From Catalinimonas alkaloidigena (GTDB taxonomy: Bacteria > Bacteroidota > Bacteroidia > Cytophagales > Flexibacteraceae), in NCBI RefSeq assembly GCF_900100765.1, contig NZ_FNFO01000006.1, positions 62,001 to 126,000 on the forward strand: a stretch of 64,000 nucleotides of DNA, read 5' to 3'. Below the pieces are notes generated by a model, which did no database searches, was not told the DNA's origin, and saw only the letters and a list, made by a program, of their open reading frames with translations. How positions within the stretch are numbered: position 1 is the stretch's first letter; every line of letters starts with the position of its first letter. Made by a program: the position numbers and the translations under genes. Of this stretch, positions 17,603 through 26,369 are shown piece by piece.

Positions 17603-17634
17603 TTGACTTGTTTTGGCGAAATGACTTTAATTTG
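17603..17634 (+). promoter_or_regulatory. candidate glnA promoter
   Basis: TTGAC (17603-17607), a 20-base spacer and TAATTTG (17628-17634). TTGACTTGTTT at 17603-17613 is identical to the block upstream of amtB. The leader to the ATG would be about 190 bases. Confidence 0.45.
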
Positions 17635-17830
17635 CGGAGTTATTCGGCGGGAGCATGGTCGTTTTTAGACTTTGACTATCTCAAGAAGAAGAAGCCCCCG
17701 CCTTGCACCGTTTATGTACTATTAGAAGAGCGTGCTTTTTACTATTTGCCCCCACATTGCGTGAGGATCGCTTACCTTACACCCCGAACCAACCATCTCG
17801 ATTACTTAATCTAACCTTCAATTTAACTCC

Positions 17831-18838
17831 ATGTCAAAAGTAAAACTTGAGTACATCTGGCTTGATGGCTATACTCCAACACAAAGCTTGCGGAGCAAAA
17901 CCAAAATCGTTAAGGAAGACTTTAGCGGTAAGTTGGAAGATTGCCCGATGTGGTCATTTGACGGAAGCTCAACAGAACAAGCTGAAGGTGGTTCTTCTGA
18001 CTGTTTGTTAAAACCAGTAGCCATTTTCCCCGATCCGGGACGTAAAAATGCTTACCTGGTCATGACCGAAGTGATGAACCCCGACGGCACTCCACACCCT
18101 TCGAACGGCCGGGCGACCATCGACGATCCGGACGACGATTTCTGGTTCGGATTCGAGCAGGAGTATTTCCTGTGGGATCCGGAAACCAGCAAGCCACTGG
18201 GCTTCCCCGCGCAGGGATATCCGTCACCCCAAGGGCCTTATTACTGCTCTGTTGGTGCGACCAAAGCGTTTGGACGCGAAATCGTAGAAGAGCACCTGGA
18301 CCTTTGCCTGGACGCTGGATTGAACGTAGAAGGGATCAACGCCGAAGTAGCGGCGGGGCAGTGGGAGTTCCAAATCTTCGCCAAAGGAGCACAGAGCGCC
18401 GGCGATCAGATCTGGGTAGCCCGCTACCTGTTGGAAAGAACGGCCGAGAAATACGGCGTATCGGTCAACTGGCACTGTAAGCCGCTGGGCGCTACCGACT
18501 GGAACGGTTCCGGTATGCACGCCAACTTCTCGAACGCAACGCTGCGCGAAGCCGGTTCGAAAGCCGTTTACGACGAAATCTGCCAGAAATTTGCGCCTGT
18601 CCTGAAAGAACACATCGCTGTATACGGTGCAGACAACCACATGCGTCTGACCGGTAAGCACGAAACTCAGTCGATCGATACGTTCAGCTATGGCGTTTCC
18701 GACCGCGGTGCTTCCATCCGTATTCCGATCGCAACGGTCGAAAATAACTGGAAGGGCTGGTTGGAAGACCGTCGTCCTGCGTCGAACGCCGATCCATACA
18801 AAGTGGCCGGCCGCATCATCAAAACGGTGAAAGGCTAA
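17831..18838 (+). CDS. glnA: glutamine synthetase, type II (eukaryote-like GSII)
   Basis: The 335-residue length and the motifs are those of GSII, not the 450-residue bacterial GSI. Examples are EYIWLDGY at the N-terminus, MWSFDGSSTEQAEG, WFGFEQEYFLWD (metal-binding glutamates), AGQWEFQIF, NWHCKPLGATDWNGSGMH (ATP/glutamate site) and SDRGASIRIP near the end. The enzyme makes glutamine from glutamate, ammonium and ATP in the cytoplasm. It is transcribed divergently from glnK-amtB and is followed by a strong terminator, then by a type III synthetase. Control through the shared TTGACTTGTTT element is inferred. Confidence 0.96.
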   Translation: MSKVKLEYIWLDGYTPTQSLRSKTKIVKEDFSGKLEDCPMWSFDGSSTEQAEGGSSDCLLKPVAIFPDPGRKNAYLVMTEVMNPDGTPHPSNGRATIDDPDDDFWFGFEQEYFLWDPETSKPLGFPAQGYPSPQGPYYCSVGATKAFGREIVEEHLDLCLDAGLNVEGINAEVAAGQWEFQIFAKGAQSAGDQIWVARYLLERTAEKYGVSVNWHCKPLGATDWNGSGMHANFSNATLREAGSKAVYDEICQKFAPVLKEHIAVYGADNHMRLTGKHETQSIDTFSYGVSDRGASIRIPIATVENNWKGWLEDRRPASNADPYKVAGRIIKTVKG

Positions 18839-18876
18839 GCCGCAAGACTGTTCGACCATCCTATTGCCTTTGTGCA

Positions 18877-18907
18877 GGGCTGCTTCCTTGGGGAGGCAGC
18901 CCTTTTT
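18877..18907 (+). terminator. terminator of glnA (type II)
   Basis: GGGCTGCTTCC-TTGG-GGAGGCAGCCC (one T-G pair) is followed by five T residues, 38 bases past the stop, separating the two glutamine synthetase genes into different transcripts. Confidence 0.9.
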
Positions 18908-19007
18908 CGTATCCGCGCCGCCGTGCCTTCCCAAGATTTTCGTAAACTCGCTTTTGAAAACGCAGCGCTTTGCAGTGCTCTCTGCACCGACACCATAACC
19001 TAACTAT

Positions 19008-21194
19008 ATGCCAAGTATTCGTTTCAGTGCCCTGAACCAACTCGGTCAGCGCCAGCCTGTTGAAATCAAATTACCTTCAGGACCCATTTCGGCCTATTTC
19101 GCCACCAACGTTTTTGGGGCCGATGCCATGCAGACCAGCCTTTCGGCCGATACCTACAAACGGCTGACCCAGGCGATGGCTTCCGGCGAAAAGATCGATT
19201 ACGATACGGCCGATGCAGTGGCGACGGCCATGAAACGCTGGGCGATGGACAAAGGCGCTACGCACTTCACGCACTGGTTTCAGCCGCTGACGGGCGCGAC
19301 GGCCGAAAAGCACGATGCCTTTTTCGAGATTTCGGAGGGGCGGGCCATCGAACGCTTTCAGGCTTCGGCGCTGGTGCAACAGGAGCCCGATGCCTCTTCG
19401 TTTCCCAGCGGCGGCATCCGCACCACCTTCGAAGCGCGCGGCTATACCGCCTGGGACCCTACGTCGCCCGCTTTTCTGTACGAGAACGGCGGGGCTAAAA
19501 CGCTTTGCATTCCTACGGTTTTCGTGTCGTATACGGGCGAAGCACTCGACCACAAGGCTCCGTTGCTGCGCTCGATGGAACTGATCGACAAAGCGGCGAC
19601 GGCAGTCTGCCAGATGTTTGATAAAGATATTAGTTATGTAAAGCCAACCTTGGGTCCAGAACAGGAATACTTTGTGATTGACCGGGCCTTGTTCTTTGCC
19701 CGACCCGACCTGATGTTGACCGGGCGCACGGTATTCGGGCACTCGCCCGCGAAAGGGCAGCAGCTGGACGACCACTATTTTGGCTCAATTCCGCAGCGCA
19801 TTCACCATTTTATGATGGAATTCGAGGTGGAGGCGCATAAACTTGGCATTCCGATCCGCACCCGCCACAACGAAGTGGCGCCGAGTCAGTACGAATGCGC
19901 TCCGACGTTTGAGGAGGTGAACGTCGCCGTCGATCACAACCAACTCCTGATGGACCTGATGGAAAAGGTAGCGGAGCGCCATCAACTGAAAGTGCTGTTT
20001 CATGAGAAACCTTTTGCGGGGGTAAACGGCAGCGGCAAGCACTGCAACTGGTCGCTGGTGACCAACACCGGACGCAACCTGCTGGCGCCGGGCCGCCGTC
20101 CGAAAGAAAACCTCGTGTTCCTGACCTTCTTCGTCTGCACGCTGAAAGCCGTTCATGACTACGCTGATCTGCTGCGCGCGTCGGTGGCCTCGGCCGGCAA
20201 CGACTACCGACTGGGTGCCAACGAAGCGCCCCCCGCCATTATTTCGGCGTTCATCGGCTCGCAGCTTTCCAACATGCTCGATTCGTTGGAAGAGACGGCC
20301 GAGATGCAGTTCGACAAGGGCGATAACGTGTACCTGAAGCTGGGCATCAACAAGATTCCCGAAATCATGCTGGACAACACGGACCGCAACCGTACCTCGC
20401 CGTTTGCCTTCACCGGCAACAAATTCGAGTTTCGGGCGGTCGGTGCTTCGGCGACTATCTCCGATCCGGTAGTCGTGCTGAATACCATTGTGGCGAACCA
20501 ACTCCTTGATTTTAAGGAAGAAGTAGAGCGTCAGTTCAATGATAACACCAAGCGAGAGGTGACCATCATCAACGTGCTGCGCGAGTACATTGAAGCCTCG
20601 AAGAAAATCCGTTTCGAAGGCAACAACTACGCAGAAGAGTGGATGAAGGAAGCCAAACGGCGCAAACTCTCGAACGTAACCGATACGCCCCGCGCGCTCG
20701 ATTTCATGATCACCAAGCAGGCCCGAGACTTGTTTTCACGGCTGGGGGTATTTACCGAACGCGAGCTGGAAGCGCGGCACGAAATCCGGCTGGAGGCGTA
20801 CCAGAAAAAGATTCAGATCGAGGCACGCGTTATGGGTGACCTAGCCATCAACCACATCATCCCGACGGCCGTGGCGTACCAGAACAAGCTGATCGACAAC
20901 GTCCGGGGGCTGAAGGAACTCGGGCTGGACCAACCCCATGCCGAAGTGGCAATCGCCGGCATCAAAGACATCGCCGGGCACATCACGAGTATCCGTACGC
21001 TGGTGGAAGAGATGGTCGAGGCGCGGAAACGGGCCAACAAAGTGGAAGACGCCCGGGAGCGGGCCATTCTGTATTGCGATGAGGTGGCGAGTTACTTCAA
21101 CCGCATTCGTTACCACGTGGACAAACTGGAACAGATGGTCGACGACGAAGACTGGCCGCTGATGAAGTACCGTGAACTTCTGTTCATGCGATGA
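19008..21194 (+). CDS. glnN: glutamine synthetase, type III
   Basis: The product has 728 residues, the normal size for GSIII, which forms double hexamers. Family motifs are visible: GPEQEYFVID (metal site), RTRHNEVAPSQYECAP, GVNGSGKHCNWS (ATP/glutamate site), NRTSPFAFTGNKFEFR and the long helical C-terminal region from about residue 560 found only in this type. The reaction is ATP-dependent amidation of glutamate. Having types II and III side by side gives two unrelated enzymes for the same step, probably used under different nitrogen supply. The stop codon is 1 base from that of the convergent flavoprotein gene, leaving no room for a separate terminator. Confidence 0.96.
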   Translation: MPSIRFSALNQLGQRQPVEIKLPSGPISAYFATNVFGADAMQTSLSADTYKRLTQAMASGEKIDYDTADAVATAMKRWAMDKGATHFTHWFQPLTGATAEKHDAFFEISEGRAIERFQASALVQQEPDASSFPSGGIRTTFEARGYTAWDPTSPAFLYENGGAKTLCIPTVFVSYTGEALDHKAPLLRSMELIDKAATAVCQMFDKDISYVKPTLGPEQEYFVIDRALFFARPDLMLTGRTVFGHSPAKGQQLDDHYFGSIPQRIHHFMMEFEVEAHKLGIPIRTRHNEVAPSQYECAPTFEEVNVAVDHNQLLMDLMEKVAERHQLKVLFHEKPFAGVNGSGKHCNWSLVTNTGRNLLAPGRRPKENLVFLTFFVCTLKAVHDYADLLRASVASAGNDYRLGANEAPPAIISAFIGSQLSNMLDSLEETAEMQFDKGDNVYLKLGINKIPEIMLDNTDRNRTSPFAFTGNKFEFRAVGASATISDPVVVLNTIVANQLLDFKEEVERQFNDNTKREVTIINVLREYIEASKKIRFEGNNYAEEWMKEAKRRKLSNVTDTPRALDFMITKQARDLFSRLGVFTERELEARHEIRLEAYQKKIQIEARVMGDLAINHIIPTAVAYQNKLIDNVRGLKELGLDQPHAEVAIAGIKDIAGHITSIRTLVEEMVEARKRANKVEDARERAILYCDEVASYFNRIRYHVDKLEQMVDDEDWPLMKYRELLFMR

Positions 21195-21195
21195 A

Positions 21196-22437
21196 TTAAC
21201 CGACGTGGGCCATATGGACGCCGGCTAAGTAGCCGGTGGTCCAGGCCGCCTGGAAATTGAATCCGCCTGTTACGCCATCGATGTTAAGCACTTCGCCTGC
21301 AAAGTGTAGCCCCGGGTGACGGCGGCTTTCGCCGGTCGACAGATCGACTTCGGCCAGGTCGATGCCCCCGGCGGTAACAAACTCTTCTTTAAACGTCGTT
21401 TTGCCGCGGGCCTCATAAGTATTATACAGCAGCATTTGCGTCAGGGCATGGCTGGCTTTGGCCGGTAGCTCGGACCAGCGCACCTGTTCGGGAATTTCGG
21501 CCTGATGCACCAGCGCCTGCCACAGGCGATTGGGCAGTTGGAAAAGTGCGTGCGTCGTGACTTGTTTGCGGGCATGCAGCTGCCGCATCTCGTGGAAGTG
21601 TGCCCGCAGTTTTTCTTCGTGCCACTCCGGAATCCAGTTGATGCGGAACTTAAAGTGATAGTTTAGCTCGTGTAGCTGAAGTGCCTCCCAGGCTGATAGT
21701 TTAATGACTGCCGGTCCGCTGAATCCCCAGTGCGTAACCAGCAGCGGGCCCAGCTGAACGGCCTTTTTGGGTTGTGCACTGTCGAGGAGTTGCAGTTGGG
21801 CGGTCGGCACGGATACTCCCGAAAGCGATTTGAGGGGATGCACCGGCACGTTGAACGTAAAGAGCGATGGTACGGGATCTACGACCTGCAGATCGAGCTG
21901 GCGGAGCCAATCGTATGCCCGGGCCTGCGGGTGACCACCGGCGGCAATCAACACGCGGTCAAAGTCCTGCGTACGCAGGTCGCTGAACGAGAGGCGAAAG
22001 CCCGGTTGCAGAGGCATAAGTTGCGTTACGCCACACTTCGTATGCAGGCGAATGCCGCGGTCGTGTGCCTCTTGCATGAGGCAGTGCACAATGGTTTCCG
22101 ACTGGTCGGTAACAGGAAACACCCGACCGTCGGCCTCACTTTTTAGCGAAACGCCGCGTTGAGTGAACCAGTCCATCGTTTCGCGGGAGCCGAACTGTTG
22201 AAACGCCTTGCGGAGGGCTTGTCCGCCGCGCGGATAGTGTTCGGACAGGCGTCGGGGGTTGGTCTGGGCATTGGTAACGTTGCAGCGGCCCCCACCCGAA
22301 ATCCGGACTTTGCTCAGCAGCTTTGGTGTACGCTCAAAAATGTGGACCTCAGCTTCGGGATTGGTCTGGGCACACGCCAGAGCGCCGAAAAAACCGGCCG
22401 CGCCGCCACCGATCACGGCAATACGAAGAGTACTCAT
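21196..22437 (-). CDS. HI0933/YhiN-family FAD-dependent oxidoreductase
   Basis: The 413 residues start with the dinucleotide-binding fold RIAVIGGGAAGFFGAL. The family signature SKVRISGGGRCNVTNAQ follows at about residue 44, and a C-terminal FAD-contact region reads GGIDLAEVDLSTGESRRHPGLHF plus GVTGGFNFQAAWTTG. This is the HI0933-like (BaiN-type) flavoprotein family, whose physiological substrates are mostly unknown. There is no operon partner; it ends convergently with glnN and starts back to back with the nuclease gene (71 bases between the starts). The family call is firm and the function is open. Confidence 0.92.
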   Translation of the reverse strand: MSTLRIAVIGGGAAGFFGALACAQTNPEAEVHIFERTPKLLSKVRISGGGRCNVTNAQTNPRRLSEHYPRGGQALRKAFQQFGSRETMDWFTQRGVSLKSEADGRVFPVTDQSETIVHCLMQEAHDRGIRLHTKCGVTQLMPLQPGFRLSFSDLRTQDFDRVLIAAGGHPQARAYDWLRQLDLQVVDPVPSLFTFNVPVHPLKSLSGVSVPTAQLQLLDSAQPKKAVQLGPLLVTHWGFSGPAVIKLSAWEALQLHELNYHFKFRINWIPEWHEEKLRAHFHEMRQLHARKQVTTHALFQLPNRLWQALVHQAEIPEQVRWSELPAKASHALTQMLLYNTYEARGKTTFKEEFVTAGGIDLAEVDLSTGESRRHPGLHFAGEVLNIDGVTGGFNFQAAWTTGYLAGVHMAHVG

Positions 22438-22492
22438 CTGTCAGCCAAGCGAAAAGCCCGGCGGGATAGTTCCCGATTGTGGGTGAAAAGCT

Positions 22493-22500
22493 TAGTTTTG
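22493..22500 (+). promoter_or_regulatory. -7 box just ahead of the nuclease gene
   Basis: TAGTTTTG matches TAnnTTTG and ends 8 bases before the ATG at 22509, implying a very short leader and supporting that start over the in-frame ATG at 22479. Confidence 0.5.
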
Positions 22501-22508
22501 TTTGCACT

Positions 22509-23501
22509 ATGGCTTCACAAAATAAGCGTAATGGCTTTGGCACCTGGCTGGTTGTGTTTCTCATCGTGCTGGTGGTGGTGCTTGGGCTCTGGTACTGGTA
22601 CCGCCACACGCGGGACGTGCGTCGTCACGAACGGCAGGAACGGGCCCGTGCGGAACAACCACAACCCGCAACCGCTCCCGAAGTGCCCTCGGTCGATACG
22701 TCTGCCTTCGGACAGGTGCAGGAGCGCATGCGCGATCCGGCTTCTACCACTTCGCCCAACCCCGAAATTACCGTTAATCCCACCGGAGGCCCCATCCGTT
22801 ATACGGGCTACGATTTCACCAAAGCGCCGGGATTCGAGTACCCTCGTCCGGTGCCCGGGCAGCAGATTGTGCGCTATACCGGCTATACGCTGAGCTACAG
22901 TGAAGCCGACGAACAGGCCGCCTGGGTGGCTTATCAACTGACCAAAAGTGAAGTGCGCGGAAAGGTAGAACGCACCGACAATTTCCGGGAAGACGACCAA
23001 ATCAAAACGGGCTCTGCTGCAGCATCCGATTACCGCAATTCGGGCTATGACCGGGGACACATGGCGCCCGCCGGAGATATGAAATGGTCGAAGAAAGCGA
23101 TGTCCGAAACGTTCTATTACTCCAACATGAGCCCGCAGGCCCCTGCCTTCAACCGCGGCATTTGGAACGAACTGGAACAGAAGGTCCGCAACTGGGCCGA
23201 GAAAGAGGGCGATCTGTACATCGTAACCGGACCGGTGCTGGAGCCAGGACTCAAAAAAATAGGCACAAACGGTGTGTCTGTGCCTCGTTTCTATTACAAA
23301 GTGGTTTTGGATGCGCGCGGTCCCGAGCTAAAAGCCATCGCTTTTTTGCTGCCGAACCGGGGTTCTCAGAAAGAACTTTCTTCGTTTGTCGTGTCGATCG
23401 ATTCTGTAGAACAACGCACCGGACTCGACTTTTTTCCACAACTGCCGGATGACCTAGAGGTCGCCCTCGAAAGCTCGACCAGCCTACAAGGCTGGTTTTA
23501 A
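22509..23501 (+). CDS. membrane-anchored DNA/RNA non-specific endonuclease (NucA type)
   Basis: The start is at MASQNKRNGFG (22509); 330 residues. A single membrane segment at residues 12-30 anchors the protein with the enzyme facing the periplasm. A Pro/Ala-rich linker precedes the betabetaalpha-metal nuclease domain. The catalytic motif is SGYDRGHMAPAGD with H184 as general base, and N206 in YYSNMSPQ is the expected magnesium ligand. It degrades single- and double-stranded nucleic acid without sequence preference, likely for nutrient scavenging. The segment RYTGY occurs twice (about residues 97 and 122) in the linker. The stop codon overlaps that of the convergent BrkB-family gene, and a terminator hairpin is embedded in its last codons. 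Confidence 0.93.
   Translation: MASQNKRNGFGTWLVVFLIVLVVVLGLWYWYRHTRDVRRHERQERARAEQPQPATAPEVPSVDTSAFGQVQERMRDPASTTSPNPEITVNPTGGPIRYTGYDFTKAPGFEYPRPVPGQQIVRYTGYTLSYSEADEQAAWVAYQLTKSEVRGKVERTDNFREDDQIKTGSAAASDYRNSGYDRGHMAPAGDMKWSKKAMSETFYYSNMSPQAPAFNRGIWNELEQKVRNWAEKEGDLYIVTGPVLEPGLKKIGTNGVSVPRFYYKVVLDARGPELKAIAFLLPNRGSQKELSSFVVSIDSVEQRTGLDFFPQLPDDLEVALESSTSLQGWF
23478..23499 (+). terminator. terminator hairpin embedded in the 3' end of the nuclease gene
   Basis: ACCAGCC-TACAA-GGCTGGT followed by TTT lies inside the last codons (TSLQGWF) of the nuclease gene. Because the convergent gene's stop overlaps, the terminator has to be in coding sequence. Confidence 0.65.
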
Positions 23502-24586
23502 GAGAGCCGGGAATGCGGATTTTTGTGCAGCGGTACTCCGGACGAAGGTGCCTGTCCCGTTACTACCGGCTGCGGTGATGAAGCCGCGGTTCCATTCGTT
23601 TTTTCCGGGCGTTCCTGTTGCCGGTTTTGGGGGGCAGAACGCTGAGCGGCGTTGTTGGTGCGACGATCCTGACGCGACGCATAAAAATCGGGCATCGGAA
23701 TGGCGTGGCTCGACGGCGTAATCCGGTGACCGTAACGTCGGGCGTACACCTGCGTAAATTCGGCCCCGAAAAACAAGATCAGGCACGAATACGAAACCCA
23801 CAGTAAAATCAGAATGACCGAGCCTGCCGCGCCGTAGGCCGAGGCGGGGTCAGCTTTCCCGAAGTAGATGCCCAGCGCGAATTTGCCGACCACGAACAAA
23901 AACGCGGTCATCAGCGCGCCCACCCACACCGTACGCCATTCGATTTCGACGTCGGGTAGCACTTTGAAGATAATAGCAAACAGCAACGTCACCACCCCGA
24001 ACGAAAGGGCAAACTCAGCGACAAAGAACACGGCCATCAGGAAGTCAGGCACATATTGTTCGATCCAGTCGCTGAAAGCCGAAAGGGCAGAGGTAAGCAC
24101 GAGCGAGATCAGCAGTAGAAAACCGATGGCGATGATCAGCCCTAACGACGTAGCGCGGTCCACAACCAGTTTTTTGATGCCCGATTTCGGATCGATCCGT
24201 ACCTCCCAGATGTAGTTGAGTGTCTGTTGCAATTGGTAAAAGACCCCTGTTGCACCAAACAACAACGTTGCTACCCCGATGATGATGGCAATGGTCGTGC
24301 TGCCTTCGGTCGCTGAGTTGGCGATCATGTCTTGCACGCCTTCTGCTGCCTGCGGCCCAATGGCCTGGCTGATCTGTCCGGAGATTTTGCCTTGTACTGC
24401 TTCTTCTCCATAAAAGTAACCCGCAAGTTTAACGATGATGATCATCAGCGCGGGAAGTGAAAAAATGGCGTAGTAGGCTACTACTGCGCTCTGGCGGAAG
24501 GGTTCGTCATCGTTCCACTCCTTGTACGTCTCCTTCAACAAGCTCCACAAGTGCGAGAGTTTGAAGTTTTTTATGTGTAGTTTCAT
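23498..24586 (-). CDS. YihY/BrkB-family inner-membrane protein
   Basis: This 362-residue protein has about six membrane segments (for example AVVAYYAIFSLPALMIIIVKLAGYF and ATSLGLIIAIGFLLLISLVL) and the family's SASAYGAAGSVILILLWVSYSCLILFFGAEF region. The C-terminal 65 residues form a low-complexity, Gln/Asn/Pro-rich cytoplasmic tail. The family was once called ribonuclease BN, wrongly; the transported substrate or role is still unclear. It is transcribed alone and its TAA stop overlaps that of the nuclease gene through a TTAA palindrome. Confidence 0.92.
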   Translation of the reverse strand: MKLHIKNFKLSHLWSLLKETYKEWNDDEPFRQSAVVAYYAIFSLPALMIIIVKLAGYFYGEEAVQGKISGQISQAIGPQAAEGVQDMIANSATEGSTTIAIIIGVATLLFGATGVFYQLQQTLNYIWEVRIDPKSGIKKLVVDRATSLGLIIAIGFLLLISLVLTSALSAFSDWIEQYVPDFLMAVFFVAEFALSFGVVTLLFAIIFKVLPDVEIEWRTVWVGALMTAFLFVVGKFALGIYFGKADPASAYGAAGSVILILLWVSYSCLILFFGAEFTQVYARRYGHRITPSSHAIPMPDFYASRQDRRTNNAAQRSAPQNRQQERPEKTNGTAASSPQPVVTGQAPSSGVPLHKNPHSRLS

Positions 24587-24689
24587 AATAGAATCTTCTC
24601 TTATAGAGTGCTATACGAAGATCCTGACAGGAAGTTTGACGTTTTATAAATGATTAAAGTTATGATAAATAAAGTAGTTATACTATCCA

Positions 24690-25919
24690 TTAAGCTGACC
24701 TAACGACCACGAGAGTGATATCGTCTTCGTTCGGCAACCCTTGTGACCAACTACGCCCAAGGGCTACGATATGCTCAATAATCTGAGCAGCGGAGTGGTG
24801 AACCGATTGCTGAAAACGCTCAATGATCCGTTCAAGGCTGAGTTGTTCCCGATCGGCGTTGAACAGTTCGATCATGCCATCGGTCAAGGCCAGCAGAACG
24901 TCGCCTTTTTCCCAGGAAAAGCGCTGCGAAGGAATGTCGTGCGACAACCCTGAGCCCAAAAAAAGTCCGCGTTGCTCGATGATGTGGACCCGCTGCGCCG
25001 CGGCTTGATAGTAGAGGAGGGGGGGCATTCCGGAGGCGGTGCTGACAAAGCGTGTGGGACCGATCTGCACCAAACGAAGACCCATGTACATGCCGCGGGT
25101 TTGTAAGTTCTTGATCCCTTGCGAGATAGCCTTCATCAGCTCGACGGAAGGGATCCGCCCGGCCAGCGAATGGAAGTAGCTCTTCACGGTCGCTACGACC
25201 ACCCCGGCCCGAAAACCGTGGCCGGTAGCATCGCCCACCGCCAGGTACAGTTGCCCGTCAGCATCGATCTTGAAGTCGTAGTAATCGCCGCCCACTTCGT
25301 CGCAGGTGTTCATGTGCATGGCGATGTCCAGAAAATCGAGCCGGGGCGATTGCTGGGGCAACATCGAAAGTTGCAACTGGCGGGCCGCCTGCAATTCCTG
25401 TGTTTTGCGCAGGTTGTCCTGTTCCAGAAGCGTCAGGAGCCGTTCCATCTCTTTCTGCTGCTGACGAAGCTTTTTGTTGCTTTTCTGCAGGCGGTTGCGT
25501 TGCCGTTCAAGTTCCTGCTGGAGCTGATACCGCTGCAGGGCACTCTCCACCGTTTTGATAAGCTGCTCTTCCGAAATCCAGGCCTTGTTGAGGTAATCGA
25601 GCGCGCCGTGCTTCATCACCGAGGCGGCGACCGACTCGTTTCCCGAACTGGTCAGCATCACAAAGCACGCATTGTGTTTTTTACGCTGCATCAGGATCTT
25701 CAGCAGCTCTTCGCCCGTCATGTCGGGCAAACGGTAATCCAGAAAGGTACAATCCGGGTTGTGTTCGTCGTGGAGGTCCATGCCTTCGGCACCCGTAGCG
25801 GCACGCACCAAACGCACGGTACGTCCCAAAATGGTAGCATAGGTCAAATAACGACGAAAAATCAGAACGTCTTCTTCGTTGTCGTCGATGATAAGGATCG
25901 TGAGCGTCTCTTCTGTCAA
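24690..25919 (-). CDS. receiver-PP2C (RsbU/SpoIIE-type) serine phosphatase response regulator
   Basis: The product has 409 residues. A receiver domain covers 1-125 with acidic pocket IDDNEED and phospho-acceptor D61 in CTFLDYRLPD. A coiled coil of about 55 residues (QQELERQRNRLQKSNKKLRQ) follows, then a PP2C/SpoIIE phosphatase domain from about 185 with metal-binding aspartates in GGDYYDF (D212, D216), DATGHG (D230), LTDGMIEL and DDITLVV. Such proteins dephosphorylate anti-sigma antagonists in partner-switching cascades. It is third in an operon after the bacteriophytochrome and a single-domain receiver (gap 11 bases), so its phosphatase is probably controlled by light. The target anti-sigma antagonist is not in the window. 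Confidence 0.93.
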   Translation of the reverse strand: MTEETLTILIIDDNEEDVLIFRRYLTYATILGRTVRLVRAATGAEGMDLHDEHNPDCTFLDYRLPDMTGEELLKILMQRKKHNACFVMLTSSGNESVAASVMKHGALDYLNKAWISEEQLIKTVESALQRYQLQQELERQRNRLQKSNKKLRQQQKEMERLLTLLEQDNLRKTQELQAARQLQLSMLPQQSPRLDFLDIAMHMNTCDEVGGDYYDFKIDADGQLYLAVGDATGHGFRAGVVVATVKSYFHSLAGRIPSVELMKAISQGIKNLQTRGMYMGLRLVQIGPTRFVSTASGMPPLLYYQAAAQRVHIIEQRGLFLGSGLSHDIPSQRFSWEKGDVLLALTDGMIELFNADREQLSLERIIERFQQSVHHSAAQIIEHIVALGRSWSQGLPNEDDITLVVVRSA

Positions 25920-25930
25920 GGGATCGGTAG

Positions 25931-26362
25931 TTAATTTGCAAAGTACGGCTGAGGCAGCTTTGCAAAGTCAAGCCAGTAGCGTTTCAACGTTTGGATTTGT
26001 TCACGGAACGTAGCCAGATCGAGCGATTTGGCCATGTACACATTGGCACCGAGCTGGTAACAGTCCTGAATGTCTTTGGGGTTGATCGACGAACTGAGCA
26101 CGATCACCGGCGTAATTTTCCAGCGGGCGTTGGTTTTGAGTTCCTGAAGGAGCTGACGCCCGTCGGTGCCCGGCAGGTTCAGGTCCAGCAGAATAAGCGC
26201 GGGCGAATCGGTCGCCTGGGTGGTTTCCAGAAAATAGTGCAGGGCTTCGTCGCCGTTCGAGAAGCGCTGGATCGGGTGCGTGATCTCAGCCTTCTGAAAC
26301 GTACGCTGAAGCGTGTAGAAGTCCTCTTCGCTGTCTTCGATAACGATGATGGGGTGCTTCAT
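25931..26362 (-). CDS. single-domain response regulator, Rcp1-like
   Basis: The start at MKHPIIVIEDSEEDF (ATG at 26362) gives 143 residues. It is a stand-alone receiver with phospho-acceptor D60 (LILLDLNLPGTDG), the conserved Ser in VIVLSSS and Lys in YMAKSLD. The SEED pocket and the extended C-terminal helix (TLKRYWLDF) resemble Rcp1, the partner of cyanobacterial phytochrome Cph1. The gene begins 7 bases after the bacteriophytochrome stop, the standard arrangement for a cognate pair. It has no output domain, so it may pass phosphate on, compete with the downstream receiver, or act by dimerisation. Confidence 0.92.
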   Translation of the reverse strand: MKHPIIVIEDSEEDFYTLQRTFQKAEITHPIQRFSNGDEALHYFLETTQATDSPALILLDLNLPGTDGRQLLQELKTNARWKITPVIVLSSSINPKDIQDCYQLGANVYMAKSLDLATFREQIQTLKRYWLDFAKLPQPYFAN

Positions 26363-26369
26363 GGAGTGC

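Larger units (their letters stand above)
17440..17830. promoter_or_regulatory. divergent regulatory region between glnK and glnA
   Basis: This 391-base AT-rich spacer drives glnK leftward and glnA rightward. It contains a 10-bp palindrome TTTCCGGAAA at 17559-17568, an inverted repeat TTCCGAA-N12-TTCGGAA at 17574-17599, and the candidate promoters listed separately. A small open frame at 17569-17814 is most likely leader sequence, not a gene. Confidence 0.6.

Noticed and set aside
17569-17814. 81-codon open frame between glnK and glnA
   Set aside because: It spans the palindromes and the promoter region, and its predicted peptide is low-quality, so it is treated as regulatory DNA.
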